From Moorella mulderi DSM 14980 (GTDB lineage Bacteria > Bacillota > DSM-521 > Neomoorellales > Neomoorellaceae): a stretch of 64,000 nucleotides of DNA. Positions 1 to 8,495 of the stretch are shown here, piece by piece. Positions within the stretch are counted from its first letter, which is position 1; every line of letters begins with the position of its first letter. Made by a program: the position numbers and the translations under genes. The DNA is taken from NCBI RefSeq assembly GCF_001594015.1, contig NZ_LTBC01000001.1, forward strand, positions 248,001 through 312,000, written 5' to 3'. The notes beneath the pieces were generated by a model. That model saw nothing but the letters and a program-made list of their open reading frames with translations. It searched no databases and was not told where the DNA came from.

Positions 1-1271
1 CTCACTTCACCCCTGGCGTAGGCCTGTTCCAGCAACTGGACGACGTGGAGGACCCGCGGCGAAAGCCCCGCCTGGGTCAGGCCGTCTTCCAGCTGCATGC
101 GGCAGGCAGGGCAACTGGTAACCACCGTATCAGCCCCGGTGGCCTTGATGGCCGCCACCTTGTGGGCCTGGACCTGCATGGACGTGTCGTAATTGGTCAG
201 GCTGAAGGAACCGGCGCCGCCGCAGCAGCGGCCGGCATTTTTCATTTCCCGTAACTCAAGGCCGGGGATGGAGCGCAAAACCTGCCGCGGTTCATTGCTA
301 ATACCCTGGCCGCGCACCAGGTGACAGGGATCATGGTAGGTCACCTTGAGGGGCAGGCCGGCGGCAGGCCGGCGGTAATCAATCTCCAGCAGCAGTTCGT
401 TGATATCCCGGGCCCTGGCGGCCGTGACCCGGGCCGCCTCTCCCTGGAAGCTGTTCTCGAGGAGTTGCGGGTAAAAATGCTTCCAGGCCTCGCCGCAGGT
501 GGCGCAGGCCACCACCAGGTAGTCAAATTTATAACGCTGGAAAATCTGCAGGTTGGAAGCGGCCATTTCCCTGGCCGCCGGGACGTCGCCGTGTACCAGG
601 ACCGGGATACCGCAGCAGTGCTGGTCCCTGGGGATTATGACCTCGATATCATTGACCAGCAGGACGTTGACCACCGCCCGGCCGATGTCGGTGTAGATAT
701 AATTTTCCAGGCAACCGGTGAAAAAGACCACCCTGGCCCGGGGTTTTACCGGGCGGATTACCTCGGGGAACTCTTCTTTCAGAGTCCTTTTAGCCAGGGG
801 CGGCAACACCCGCCGCAGTTCCAGCCCGATGGGGAAGCGGGGGTGACAGCGCTGGATTTCCGGCCGGTAACGCAGGACCAGGGGCTGGAGACGGCGGCCG
901 GTTTTGAGGACCGTGTCAAAGAGCCGGGGGCGCTTCAAGCCCTGGAAGATTACTTTTTTTACCCAGGGCAGGCCCTTTTCCCGCACCATGGCCGCCCGGG
1001 CAGCCAGGACTACCGTATCGACCCGGACACCACTGGGGCAGTTGGCAACGCAGGCCATGCAGGTAAGGCAAAAAAGCAGCTTTTCCGCCAGGATGTGGGT
1101 GGCCGGGATCTCGCCCTTCAGGTAGGCATAGGCCAGCTGGATCTTACCCCGGGCTACCGCCCCTTCCTGCAGGGTTTCTTTGTATAAAGGGCATACCGCC
1201 TGGCAGTTGCCGCACTTCATGCATCTGGCCATTTCCTCTTCTACCAGGGCTAAATCATCGAAAGGACTCAC
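1..1271 (-). CDS. glcF: GlcF-type Fe-S oxidoreductase subunit (partial, cut by left edge)
   Basis: This is the iron-sulfur subunit of a glycolate/D-lactate-type dehydrogenase, which passes electrons from a flavin subunit to the membrane or soluble carriers. Reading from GTG at 1271 (AAAGGAG nine bases upstream), the protein begins SPFDDLALVEEEMARCMKCG. It has two CxxCxxCxxxCP ferredoxin motifs (CMKCGNCQAVCP, then CLTCMACVANCP), then two CCG domains, seen as HCCGIP with ACATCGEAW and GRCCGGAG with CPAC. These are the expected ligands for the extra cluster or heme-like site of the family. About 423 residues lie inside the window, near the usual 430-450, so only the extreme C-terminus is missing. 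It lies downstream of lldP on the same strand with its own promoter and shares an operator-like box with it, which points to lactate or glycolate use. The flavin subunit is not in view. Confidence 0.85.
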   Translation of the reverse strand, partial: MSPFDDLALVEEEMARCMKCGNCQAVCPLYKETLQEGAVARGKIQLAYAYLKGEIPATHILAEKLLFCLTCMACVANCPSGVRVDTVVLAARAAMVREKGLPWVKKVIFQGLKRPRLFDTVLKTGRRLQPLVLRYRPEIQRCHPRFPIGLELRRVLPPLAKRTLKEEFPEVIRPVKPRARVVFFTGCLENYIYTDIGRAVVNVLLVNDIEVIIPRDQHCCGIPVLVHGDVPAAREMAASNLQIFQRYKFDYLVVACATCGEAWKHFYPQLLENSFQGEAARVTAARARDINELLLEIDYRRPAAGLPLKVTYHDPCHLVRGQGISNEPRQVLRSIPGLELREMKNAGRCCGGAGSFSLTNYDTSMQVQAHKVAAIKATGADTVVTSCPACRMQLEDGLTQAGLSPRVLHVVQLLEQAYARGEV

Positions 1272-1372
1272 GGCAGTTCGCTCCTTTGCCGGCAAGGGAC
1301 CTACCAGCTTCCCCGGAATTAACGCCTCCACAGAGGCCACGGCCTGCTTGCTCCGCCGGATCGCCGTCTTAA

Positions 1373-1406
1373 TGGTCAGGCAATTTTGTCCGGCCTGACC
1401 ACCTGA
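1373..1406 (-). promoter_or_regulatory. Operator-like inverted repeat downstream of the glcF promoter
   Basis: TGGTCAGGC (1373-1381) and GCCTGACCA (1393-1401) form a perfect 9-bp inverted repeat with an 11-base spacer, immediately after the -10 box. The minus-strand box TCAGGTGGTCAGGCCGGA (1389-1406) matches 15 of 18 bases of a box upstream of lldP (3389-3406). TGGT/ACCA half-sites are typical of FadR/LldR-group GntR regulators. The regulator itself is not in the window, so its identity is inference. Confidence 0.6.
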
Positions 1407-1413
1407 TGGTTAC

Positions 1414-1441
1414 ATTATAACATTTTTTTGCGGCAATTCAA
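1414..1441 (-). promoter_or_regulatory. Promoter of the glcF-like gene
   Basis: On the minus strand a TTGAAT -35 box (1436-1441) and a perfect TATAAT -10 box (1414-1419) are separated by 16 bases. The predicted transcript starts about 135 bases before the GTG at 1271, and an operator-like repeat begins directly downstream of the -10 box. Confidence 0.7.
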
Positions 1442-1516
1442 TAAGTATTTTACAGTCCAGCCCCTGCTATTTCAGGACGGCTTAGGGGTCGTGTCTTGCT
1501 GGACTGCAGCGCTCAT

Positions 1517-1545
1517 TAAAAAAAGCCCCGCTCAACGGGGCTTTT
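1517..1545 (-). terminator. Intrinsic terminator of lldP
   Basis: AAAAGCCCCG and CGGGGCTTTT form a 10-bp stem around a 5-base loop just after the lldP stop codon. On the minus strand the stem is followed by a run of seven T. Confidence 0.9.
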
Positions 1546-1560
1546 GCCATTTCCTGCAGC

Positions 1561-3336
1561 CTATTTGCCCGGTGTATAAACTTCCCGCCGGCCGGCATGG
1601 CGGTTGCTTGAAGCAACGATAACCGCCAGGATGACAATAGCGCCCAGTGTCCCGGCAAGGATCCATAACCCGCCGGACAGGCTGGCCACGGCGTTGTTGG
1701 CCGCTGGCCGAGCCAGGTCGCCGTGGGCCGGGATCATCCATGTAAAGAAATAGGCCTGAAGGGTTGTTATGACGCTGATAAAAACCGTCATCAAGATGCT
1801 GGGCACGATAGCGAAACGGAAGAGGACACCCTCCTGGCCCACCTGACCGGTAGCCGCCGTGGCAACAGCAATGCTCTGAGGGGAAATCATTTTTCCAGTG
1901 ACACCGCCGGAGGAGTTGGCAGCTACCGTCAGCACCGGATCGACGCCGATATTTTGAGCGGTAATATACTGCAATTTACCGAAAAGGGCATTGGCGGACG
2001 TATCGCTACCCGTAATGAAGACACCCAGCCAACCCAGAAAGGGTGCTACAAAAGGAAAAGCCTTACCGGTAACTGTCAGGGCCTGTCCCAGGGTGGTACT
2101 CATCCCGGAATAGTTTGCTGTATAAGCAAAACCCAGAACTAAAAATATCGTAAGGACAGCATAGCGCAAATCATGTAAAGTCTCGCCGAAGAGGCGCAGC
2201 CAGTCGCTAAAGCGCATATCTAGAATCAGCATCGATATGAAAGCAGCAATTAGGATCCCTGTACCCGGGGCTGCAAGCCAGTTAAAGGTAAAGATAGCGT
2301 TCATGGGTTCGGAAGTACCGGCCTTGATAATGGCCTGATGCAGGCCAGGTATGGCGAATTTGATAGTAACCAGATCCAGTACAGCCTTTACCGGACCGAT
2401 ACCCCAGTCAGCTACCATCAACGTGAGGATGATAAAAGGCGTCCACGCCTTCAGAATAGTTCCAGGCGCATGGTGGGATCGGGGCCCCCTTGAGGCAGGC
2501 TCGTTGGAGAAACGCCAGATATGTCCGGGTTGCCAGACGCGCAGAAACAATATCAGGCAGATTAGAGAAAAGAGAGCGGAGATAATATCGGGCAGCATAG
2601 GACTTAAATAGTTGGAGGAAAACCACTGGCTGACGGCAAAAGAACCACCGCTGACAAGACAAGCCGGCCAGGTCTCTTTGACACCTTTCCAGCCCGACAT
2701 GATTGCCACCAGCCAGAAAGGCAATAGGACAGAGAGGAAAGGCAACTGGCGGCCGATCATTTTGCTCAGGAGCATGGAATCAATCCCTGCCACCTGGCCG
2801 AGGGTGAGCACAGGAACACCAATAGCACCGAAGGCCACCGGCGCCGTGTTGGCCAGCAGGCAAATACTGGCGGCATACACGGGGTTGAAGCCCAGGCCTG
2901 CCAGCATAGCTGCGGTAATGGCTACCGGAGCGCCAAAACCAGCCGAACCTTCAAGGAAAGCACCAAAGGAAAAAGCAATCAGCAATGCCTGCAGGCGCCG
3001 ATCTTCAGTAATACCGGCAATAGAATCCTTGATAATTTCAAACTGCCCCGTTTTTACAGTTATCTGGTACAAAAAGACGGCGGCAACTACAATCCAGCCA
3101 ATGGGAAACAGACCGTACAGTCCGCCGTTGACAAAGGAAAGAATGGCCAGGCCAGCCGGCATGCGGTAGCCGAAAACAGCGACAGCAATAGCCGCCACCA
3201 CTGTTAGAAGGCCGGCAATATGGCCTTTCATTTTCCGAACGGCCAGGGCATAAAAAAGGAATATAATGGGAATAGCAGCCAGCAGGGCTGAAACCGCAAG
3301 ATTATTGGCCGGATCATAGACTTGGGTCCAGGGCAT
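1561..3336 (-). CDS. lldP: L-lactate permease (LctP family)
   Basis: This is a polytopic inner-membrane carrier that imports lactate (or glycolate) with protons. It has 591 residues, close to the usual 530-600 of the family, with strongly hydrophobic segments throughout. It opens MPWTQVYDPANNL and carries the conserved stretches GAFLEGSAGFGAPVAITAAM and FITGSDTSANALFGKLQ, both diagnostic of LctP. The ATG is preceded by AAGGAGG at good spacing. It lies upstream of the glcF-like gene on the same strand, each with its own upstream box, and is followed by a clear terminator. Uptake plus oxidation of lactate is the obvious joint role. Exact substrate preference cannot be read from the sequence. 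Confidence 0.92.
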   Translation of the reverse strand: MPWTQVYDPANNLAVSALLAAIPIIFLFYALAVRKMKGHIAGLLTVVAAIAVAVFGYRMPAGLAILSFVNGGLYGLFPIGWIVVAAVFLYQITVKTGQFEIIKDSIAGITEDRRLQALLIAFSFGAFLEGSAGFGAPVAITAAMLAGLGFNPVYAASICLLANTAPVAFGAIGVPVLTLGQVAGIDSMLLSKMIGRQLPFLSVLLPFWLVAIMSGWKGVKETWPACLVSGGSFAVSQWFSSNYLSPMLPDIISALFSLICLILFLRVWQPGHIWRFSNEPASRGPRSHHAPGTILKAWTPFIILTLMVADWGIGPVKAVLDLVTIKFAIPGLHQAIIKAGTSEPMNAIFTFNWLAAPGTGILIAAFISMLILDMRFSDWLRLFGETLHDLRYAVLTIFLVLGFAYTANYSGMSTTLGQALTVTGKAFPFVAPFLGWLGVFITGSDTSANALFGKLQYITAQNIGVDPVLTVAANSSGGVTGKMISPQSIAVATAATGQVGQEGVLFRFAIVPSILMTVFISVITTLQAYFFTWMIPAHGDLARPAANNAVASLSGGLWILAGTLGAIVILAVIVASSNRHAGRREVYTPGK

Positions 3337-3388
3337 TATTTCAGCGCCTCCTTGTCATCATTAAATTCCGAATATACTGTTATGACAT

Positions 3389-3406
3389 TCAGGTGATCAG
3401 ACCAGA
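3389..3406 (+). promoter_or_regulatory. Operator-like box upstream of lldP
   Basis: TCAGGTGATCAGACCAGA lies 53-70 bases before the lldP start. It is nearly palindromic (TCAGGT against ACCAGA) and matches 15 of 18 bases of the box beside the glcF promoter. A clear sigma-A promoter for lldP could not be fixed around it. Confidence 0.55.
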
Positions 3407-3714
3407 TACTTGCCAAGTGTCCCCTTCGTCGCAAAAATGTTGCTTCCGCTAACCCCCCCTTCCCTATTAAATTACCTGACCAGAGAAAGGCTCACGCCCT
3501 CCCTCCTGCTTCATCGTGGCGGTATTCCCCTCTCCGGCGTGGCTGTCAGGCAATTTTTATGATAAACCTTTTTTATGGGAATTTCAATACCTGATATATT
3601 TAATGCATGCCATCCTTTTCACAAACATCTATTACCCTTAATTAAAAAAGATCCGTTAATTTTTTCATTCACTCTGGTTTCGCCGGGTAAAAAGCTTCTC
3701 CGGGTTGCCCAAAG
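3407..3714. other. Intergenic region without a recognisable gene
   Basis: This stretch between the lldP upstream region and the purA terminator holds no coding sequence I can support. It is AT-rich towards 3550-3670 and probably carries lldP promoter elements only. Confidence 0.5.
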
Positions 3715-3761
3715 CAAAGAAAAAACGCCGGCGACTGGTCTTCAGGGCCAGGCACCGGCGT
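3715..3761 (-). terminator. Intrinsic terminator of purA
   Basis: On the minus strand ACGCCGG pairs with CCGGCGT around an inner CTGG/CCAG helix, and the stem is followed by six T. It lies directly after the purA stop codon. Confidence 0.8.
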
Positions 3762-3777
3762 GTTGCTGCAAGCAAGG

Positions 3778-5061
3778 CTAGAAAACATCTTCCACCACAA
3801 TGGTCTGGTCCCGGCGCGGGCCGACGGCAATGAGATGAACGGGCACCCCGGCCAGTTCTTCCAGCCGCCGGATGTAGCTGCGGCACGCAGCAGGCAAGTC
3901 CGCCAGGGACCTAGCTGCAGTGATATCTTCCTGCCAGCCGGGGACTTCTTCATAAACGGGCTCACACTGCTGCAGGACCTTCAGGCTGGCTGGGAAATCC
4001 CGGATTATCTCGCCGCCGTAACGGTAGCCGGTACAAATGCGTAAAGGATCAATTCCCGTCAGGACATCCAGCTTGGTCAGGGCGAGGCCCGTCAGGCCGT
4101 TGACCTCGGCGGCATGGCGCAAGATGACCGTATCCAGCCAGCCGCAGCGGCGCGGCCGCCCGGTGGTGGTACCATATTCCCTTCCCTGCTCCCTCAAAGT
4201 ATCGCCGATACTCCCCGTTATTTCAGCCGGGAAGGGCCCGCCTCCCACCCGGGTGGTATAAGCCTTGACCACCCCCAGGACCTTATTAATCTTCGTCGGG
4301 CCGATACCGGCACCAATGCAGGCCCCGCCAGCCGTTGGGTAGGAAGAAGTAACAAAGGGATAAGTCCCCTGATCCAGGTCCAGGAGGGTCCCCTGGGCAC
4401 CTTCAAAGAGGACCCTGCGACCATTCTTTAAAGCCTCATTAACCAGGTGGACGGTATCGGCAATGAGGGGCCTCAGGCGCCTGGCATAGCCGGCATATTC
4501 GTCCAGGATGGCCTCCAGGACGTAACCCGGCCGGTCGTAAATTTTAGCCAGCATCTCATTGACTGCCGCCAGGTTGCGGGCCAGCTTCCCGCGGAATTCC
4601 TCCCAATCCAGGAGATCCCCTACCCGGATGCCCGTCCGGGCCGTTTTATCAACATAGGCCGGGCCAATGCCCCGTTTGGTGGTGCCAATCTGGGCTTGGC
4701 CCCGGCGCTCTTCCTCGGCAGCATCCAGGCCCTTATGGTAAGGTAAAATGAGGTGGGCCCGGTCGCTGATCCTCAAACTGGAGGTATCTATACCCCGCTC
4801 CGCCAGGCCGTCTAGTTCCTGTACCAGGACGGCAGGGTCGACCACTACACCATTGCCAATAAGGCAGAGCTTGCCGGGGTAGAGGATACCGGAAGGTACC
4901 AGGTGCAGTTTGAACTCCTGTTCCCCGACCATGACCGTATGACCGGCGTTGCTTCCTCCCTGATAACGAACCACCACTTCAGCCTTTTCCGCCAGGTAAT
5001 CTGTAATTTTGCCCTTGCCCTCGTCGCCCCACTGGGCTCCCACCAGGACTACCGCTGCCAT
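3778..5061 (-). CDS. purA: Adenylosuccinate synthetase
   Basis: The enzyme joins IMP and aspartate with GTP to give adenylosuccinate, the first committed step to AMP, in the cytoplasm. The protein has 427 residues, the normal family length. It starts [18 protein letters not shown], the GTP-binding P-loop with the catalytic Asp, followed by [19 protein letters not shown] and [13 protein letters not shown], all conserved PurA blocks. I place the start at the ATG at 5061 because AAAGGCGG lies the right distance upstream; an in-frame start six codons earlier has no such site. It stands alone between a terminator and a 100-base gap. Regulation is not visible. Confidence 0.95.
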   Translation of the reverse strand: MAAVVLVGAQWGDEGKGKITDYLAEKAEVVVRYQGGSNAGHTVMVGEQEFKLHLVPSGILYPGKLCLIGNGVVVDPAVLVQELDGLAERGIDTSSLRISDRAHLILPYHKGLDAAEEERRGQAQIGTTKRGIGPAYVDKTARTGIRVGDLLDWEEFRGKLARNLAAVNEMLAKIYDRPGYVLEAILDEYAGYARRLRPLIADTVHLVNEALKNGRRVLFEGAQGTLLDLDQGTYPFVTSSYPTAGGACIGAGIGPTKINKVLGVVKAYTTRVGGGPFPAEITGSIGDTLREQGREYGTTTGRPRRCGWLDTVILRHAAEVNGLTGLALTKLDVLTGIDPLRICTGYRYGGEIIRDFPASLKVLQQCEPVYEEVPGWQEDITAARSLADLPAACRSYIRRLEELAGVPVHLIAVGPRRDQTIVVEDVF

Positions 5062-5161
5062 GCAAGCACCGCCTTTCAATTTATTTGTTGTTTATGTGTT
5101 TGTTTCTTTATTTCAATCCTCGCCCGGTATGGGAGCCGGGCGCAAGCCACGGCCCCCCAAG

Positions 5162-6550
5162 TTAAGCGCTGGCCATAATGGCCCGGGCGGCAATGACGCC
5201 GGCCGCCGAAGCCTGGGCCAGGCCGCGGGTAACGCCGGCACCATCACCGGCAGCGTACAGGCCGCGGATATTTGTTTCCAATTCCTGGCTTAAATTTAAC
5301 CGGGAAGAGTAAAATTTAACCTCCACGCCATAAAGCAGGGTGTGCCGGGAGTAAACCCCCGGTGCGATCTTATCCATGGCCGCCAGCATCTCTACAATGG
5401 CTGTCAGGTGGCGGTACGGGAAAACCAGGGACAGGTCGCCTGGCGTCGCCTCGGTCAGGGTCGGTGTCACCAGACCCTTTTCCAGACGATCGGCTGTGGT
5501 CCGCCGCCCCGACAGGAGATCTCCCAGGCGCTGGACCAGGACACCGCCGCCCAGGAGGTTGGCCAGCCGGGCCACATAACGGCCGTAGGCAATGGGTTCC
5601 TTGAATGGCTCGGTAAAGGTCTTGCTAACCAGCAGGGCAAAGTTGGTATTGTTAGTCTTTTTGTCAGCATAGGAATGGCCGTTCACCGTCACCAGGCCCT
5701 CATTATTTTCCAGCACTACTTCCCCATAGGGGTTCATGCAGAAGGTCCGTACTCGATCGTCAAATTTCCGCGAGTAGAAGATAAATTTGGATTCGTAGAT
5801 GACGCTGGTCAGGTGCTCCATGACGGCCGCCGGTACTTCCACCCGCACGCCAATGTCCACAGGATTGACGGCCAGCTTCAGGTTCAGCCGGGCAGCCACC
5901 CGGCGCAGCCAGTCGGCGCCTTCCCGGCCCGGGGCCAGGACCACATAACGGGCGCTGATCTCTTCCCCCTGCCGGGTAACCACCCCGCTAACCCGGTTAT
6001 TATCTACCAGGATTTCCTCCACCATCGTATCCGTGCGCACCTCTACGCCGTGCTCCTCCAGGTAATCCTTCATGGCCTGGAGGATCTCCTGGGTGCGCCC
6101 GGTACCCAGGTGGCGGATGGGAGCCGGAATCAACTTCAAGTCCGCGAGTATTGCCTGGCGCTGGATATCTGCAATCCGCTCATCCTCGAGACTGCCGTAG
6201 ACCTTTTCTGGCGCCCCGAAATGGCGGTAAACGCCATCGACATAATCGATTAAAGCCATAACTTCCCGCTCCGGTATATATTCACTCAGCCAGCCGCCCA
6301 CTTCCGGCGACAGGGTTAACTTACCATCACTGAAGGCTCCGGCTCCTCCCCAGCCAGATACTACCGAGCAGGGGTTGCAGTGCAAGCAGCTGGAACGCGT
6401 CTCCTTGGACGGGCACACCCGGCGTTGCAAGCCGTGACCCTTCTCCAGGATCAGCACTTTGAGCCCGCTTCTCTGCCGCACTAGCTCCAGGGCGGTGAAA
6501 ATCCCTGCCGGGCCAGCGCCAACGATGACCACATCATATTTTCCAGCCAT
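5162..6550 (-). CDS. NAD(P)/FAD-dependent dehydrogenase, COG2509-like
   Basis: This is a 462-residue flavoprotein of the uncharacterised FAD-dependent dehydrogenase group (COG2509-like). The N-terminus has the dinucleotide-binding fold VVIVGAGPAGIFTALELV with an acidic end of strand 2 (LILEKG). A cysteine-rich segment around residues 46-62 (CPSKETRSSCLHCNPC) and a GWGGAGAFSDGKL block are typical of the group. Near the C-terminus GLYAAGDGAGVTRGLAQASAAG closes the FAD site. The ATG is preceded by GAGGAGGGGAGACGG. Substrate and partner are unknown in this family. The upstream gap has a TATAAT-like box but no convincing -35. Confidence 0.8.
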   Translation of the reverse strand: MAGKYDVVIVGAGPAGIFTALELVRQRSGLKVLILEKGHGLQRRVCPSKETRSSCLHCNPCSVVSGWGGAGAFSDGKLTLSPEVGGWLSEYIPEREVMALIDYVDGVYRHFGAPEKVYGSLEDERIADIQRQAILADLKLIPAPIRHLGTGRTQEILQAMKDYLEEHGVEVRTDTMVEEILVDNNRVSGVVTRQGEEISARYVVLAPGREGADWLRRVAARLNLKLAVNPVDIGVRVEVPAAVMEHLTSVIYESKFIFYSRKFDDRVRTFCMNPYGEVVLENNEGLVTVNGHSYADKKTNNTNFALLVSKTFTEPFKEPIAYGRYVARLANLLGGGVLVQRLGDLLSGRRTTADRLEKGLVTPTLTEATPGDLSLVFPYRHLTAIVEMLAAMDKIAPGVYSRHTLLYGVEVKFYSSRLNLSQELETNIRGLYAAGDGAGVTRGLAQASAAGVIAARAIMASA

Positions 6551-6748
6551 CCGTCTCCCCTCCTCAACCTGTTTCCGGGCAAAAAAATAGCCCCTTCACC
6601 GGGATTAGCCAGAACAACATTATAATTTTACCAGACCGTTTACGGGGCGTCAAGGAAAATTACGGACCGGCTTTTGTCCCGGTCAACTCCATGTCACCAG
6701 GCAGCATCACCACAGGATGAAAGGTAGACAGTTGCTGCCAGGGCCTGC

Positions 6749-7660
6749 TTATTTACCGACCAAAACAGATCCATCTTTTCCCCTGGCCGGTGCCGTAGCC
6801 CCCAGGTTCACGGTGATAATCCCCAGGGCCACCAGGGCCAGCCCCAGGAGCAAGTTCAGGGTCAATTTCTCACCTAGCAGCAGGGTGCTGAAGGTAACGC
6901 CAAAAACCGGGACCAGGAAGAGGTATACGCTCGTCTGGCTGGCCGGGTAGCGGGCCTGGATAGTTAAAAGGATGGCAAAGCCCAGGGCCGAGGTGAAGAT
7001 AGAAGTGTAAAGGATGATCCCTATAGCCGGCAGCGTCCAGGAGAAACGCAGGCCATGATCAGCCAGGGCGGCTACAGGGAGTAACACCAGGGAACCATAA
7101 AGCATCTGGTAAGCAGTTACCACCAGCTTGTCCTGGTTTTTAAAGGCTGCTTTCAGGTAAACGCTAGCCAGGCCCCAGCTGGCGGAACCGCCCAGGAGAA
7201 CAAGGATGCCAAGGAATTCAGACCGCGTTAAATGTACCTGCCAGGGATTCACCACCAGGATAAGTCCCGCAAAACCAATGATTAGACCGGTTACCTGTTT
7301 CCAGGTCAGGTTTTCCTTTAATAGTAAAAAGGCCAAAAAAGTGAAGAAGAAAGGATAACTGTACAATACCACGGAAGTTATACCGCTTTTTACCAGGCTG
7401 ATGCCCAAATGGAGGGCCCCACCCATAATAGTCGTCTGCAAAAGACCCAGGAGCATTAAGGGCCAGAAATCCTGCCTGGCATGCCATATCTTACCCTGTC
7501 GCCTGGCTGCCAAGGCACAGAGGCAGGCTGCCCCCAGGAAAAAACGCCAGGCGCCGAAGGATACGGGCGGGATATACCTGCTCCCTATCTTCATAATTGG
7601 AAACGTCAGCCCCCAGATCAGGGTAACCAGGAGCAAGAGATAAATATGTTTGGCCTTCAA
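6749..7660 (-). CDS. EamA/DMT-family transporter
   Basis: This is a ten-helix inner-membrane exporter of the drug/metabolite transporter superfamily, with two EamA repeats in about 303 residues. The chosen TTG at 7660 gives the typical opening LKAKHIYLLLLVTLIWGLTF directly at the first helix, with AAGGGAAGTGG upstream. A longer reading would add 29 non-membrane residues. The second repeat includes ILVLLGGSASWGLASVYLKA and LFLVPVFGVTFSTLLLGEKL, both EamA hallmarks. The substrate cannot be inferred. It has no operon partner. Confidence 0.85.
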   Translation of the reverse strand: MKAKHIYLLLLVTLIWGLTFPIMKIGSRYIPPVSFGAWRFFLGAACLCALAARRQGKIWHARQDFWPLMLLGLLQTTIMGGALHLGISLVKSGITSVVLYSYPFFFTFLAFLLLKENLTWKQVTGLIIGFAGLILVVNPWQVHLTRSEFLGILVLLGGSASWGLASVYLKAAFKNQDKLVVTAYQMLYGSLVLLPVAALADHGLRFSWTLPAIGIILYTSIFTSALGFAILLTIQARYPASQTSVYLFLVPVFGVTFSTLLLGEKLTLNLLLGLALVALGIITVNLGATAPARGKDGSVLVGK

Positions 7661-7787
7661 GATAACCACTTCCCTTATGGAGCCAGGGGGTGACGGTAGC
7701 CCGCCGTCGCACTTTTTAATTATACGCCCCTTGTTTCCATAAAGCAATTACTTTGACCAGGTAAATCCGGCCAGCCTCCCGGAGGAA

Positions 7788-7822
7788 ATAAAAACCGCCC
7801 ACCTGTAAAAGGTGGACGGCTT
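7788..7822 (-). terminator. Intrinsic terminator after the broken permease gene
   Basis: On the minus strand CCGTCCACCT pairs with AGGTGGGCGG and is followed by TTTTTATT. It lies 60 bases after the stop codon of the permease fragment, so the original 3' end of that gene is preserved. Confidence 0.8.
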
Positions 7823-7879
7823 GCCTGGCAAAGAATAGGGTGGAGAGAGTCAACGTACCGCCGGTCGCGGGAGGAAGTA

Positions 7880-8495
7880 TCAGGGCAGGCGCAGGACGGT
7901 AAAGGCCAGCCAGCTGATGATTGCACCAATTACTGACATGGACAGGCCCCAGATGAGCATATCCCGGAAAAGTTTGGTCTTGTTAGTCTTCTCCCCGGCA
8001 TTGGCCAGGAAAACGGCACCAGTTGTTGACAAGGGGCTCAGGTCAGTGAGGAAGCCGCAGACAATGATGGCCGACAGTAAGGGCATGAGGGCTGTGCCAC
8101 CGACTTTTTCCAGTAAAACTGGCGCCAGGGGGATAAAGGCCGGCAAAATAACGCCGGTGGTACTGGCATAGGCGGAAAGCAACCCGGCAATAAAACCGGC
8201 TATCAGGGTTACCGTCCAGGCGTTGGAGATCTGGGCTATAATGGAAGCAAACAGATCCATACCGCCGATTTTTTCCATCAGCTTAACCAGTACCGTCACG
8301 CCGGTGACCATAACAATGGTTCCCCAGGGCATGGCCTTAATGGCTTTCCCTTCATCGACAACCTTCAGCAGGGATAAAATAGCGCCGATGAGGAAGGCCC
8401 CCAGGCCAATGTCCAGCTTAAAGAAGAGGGCGCCAATGATGAGAACGCCAATGCCGCCAAGGGTTAAAAGTTGAGCCTGGGTAAAGGGTTCTACC
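7880..8495 (-). pseudogene. 3' fragment of an SLC13/MatC-type permease
   Basis: Only the C-terminal half of a polytopic carrier remains, about 205 residues from EPFTQAQLLTLGGIG to WLAFTVLRLP. The segments SAYASTTGVILPAFIPLAP and GFLTDLSPLSTTGAVFLANAG resemble C-terminal domains of dicarboxylate/SLC13-like (MatC) permeases. Further upstream the minus-strand frame stays open but reads as the complement of a sigma-54 regulator gene, not as permease. The 5' half and promoter have therefore been lost. The natural terminator is intact. The neighbouring regulator is broken at the same point, so one deletion probably removed both 5' ends. Confidence 0.8.

Noticed and set aside
321-1187. Long plus-strand frame opposite the glcF-like gene
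   Set aside because: The minus strand encodes a clear GlcF protein with ferredoxin and CCG motifs; the plus-strand product has no recognisable domain and follows from high GC.
3361-3440. Sigma-A promoter of lldP
   Set aside because: TATATT and several weak -35 candidates exist, but no pair has acceptable spacing and match.
5122-5141. GCCCGG/CCGGGC hairpin after the FAD dehydrogenase gene
   Set aside because: The stem is short and has no T run on either strand, so a terminator call is not supported.
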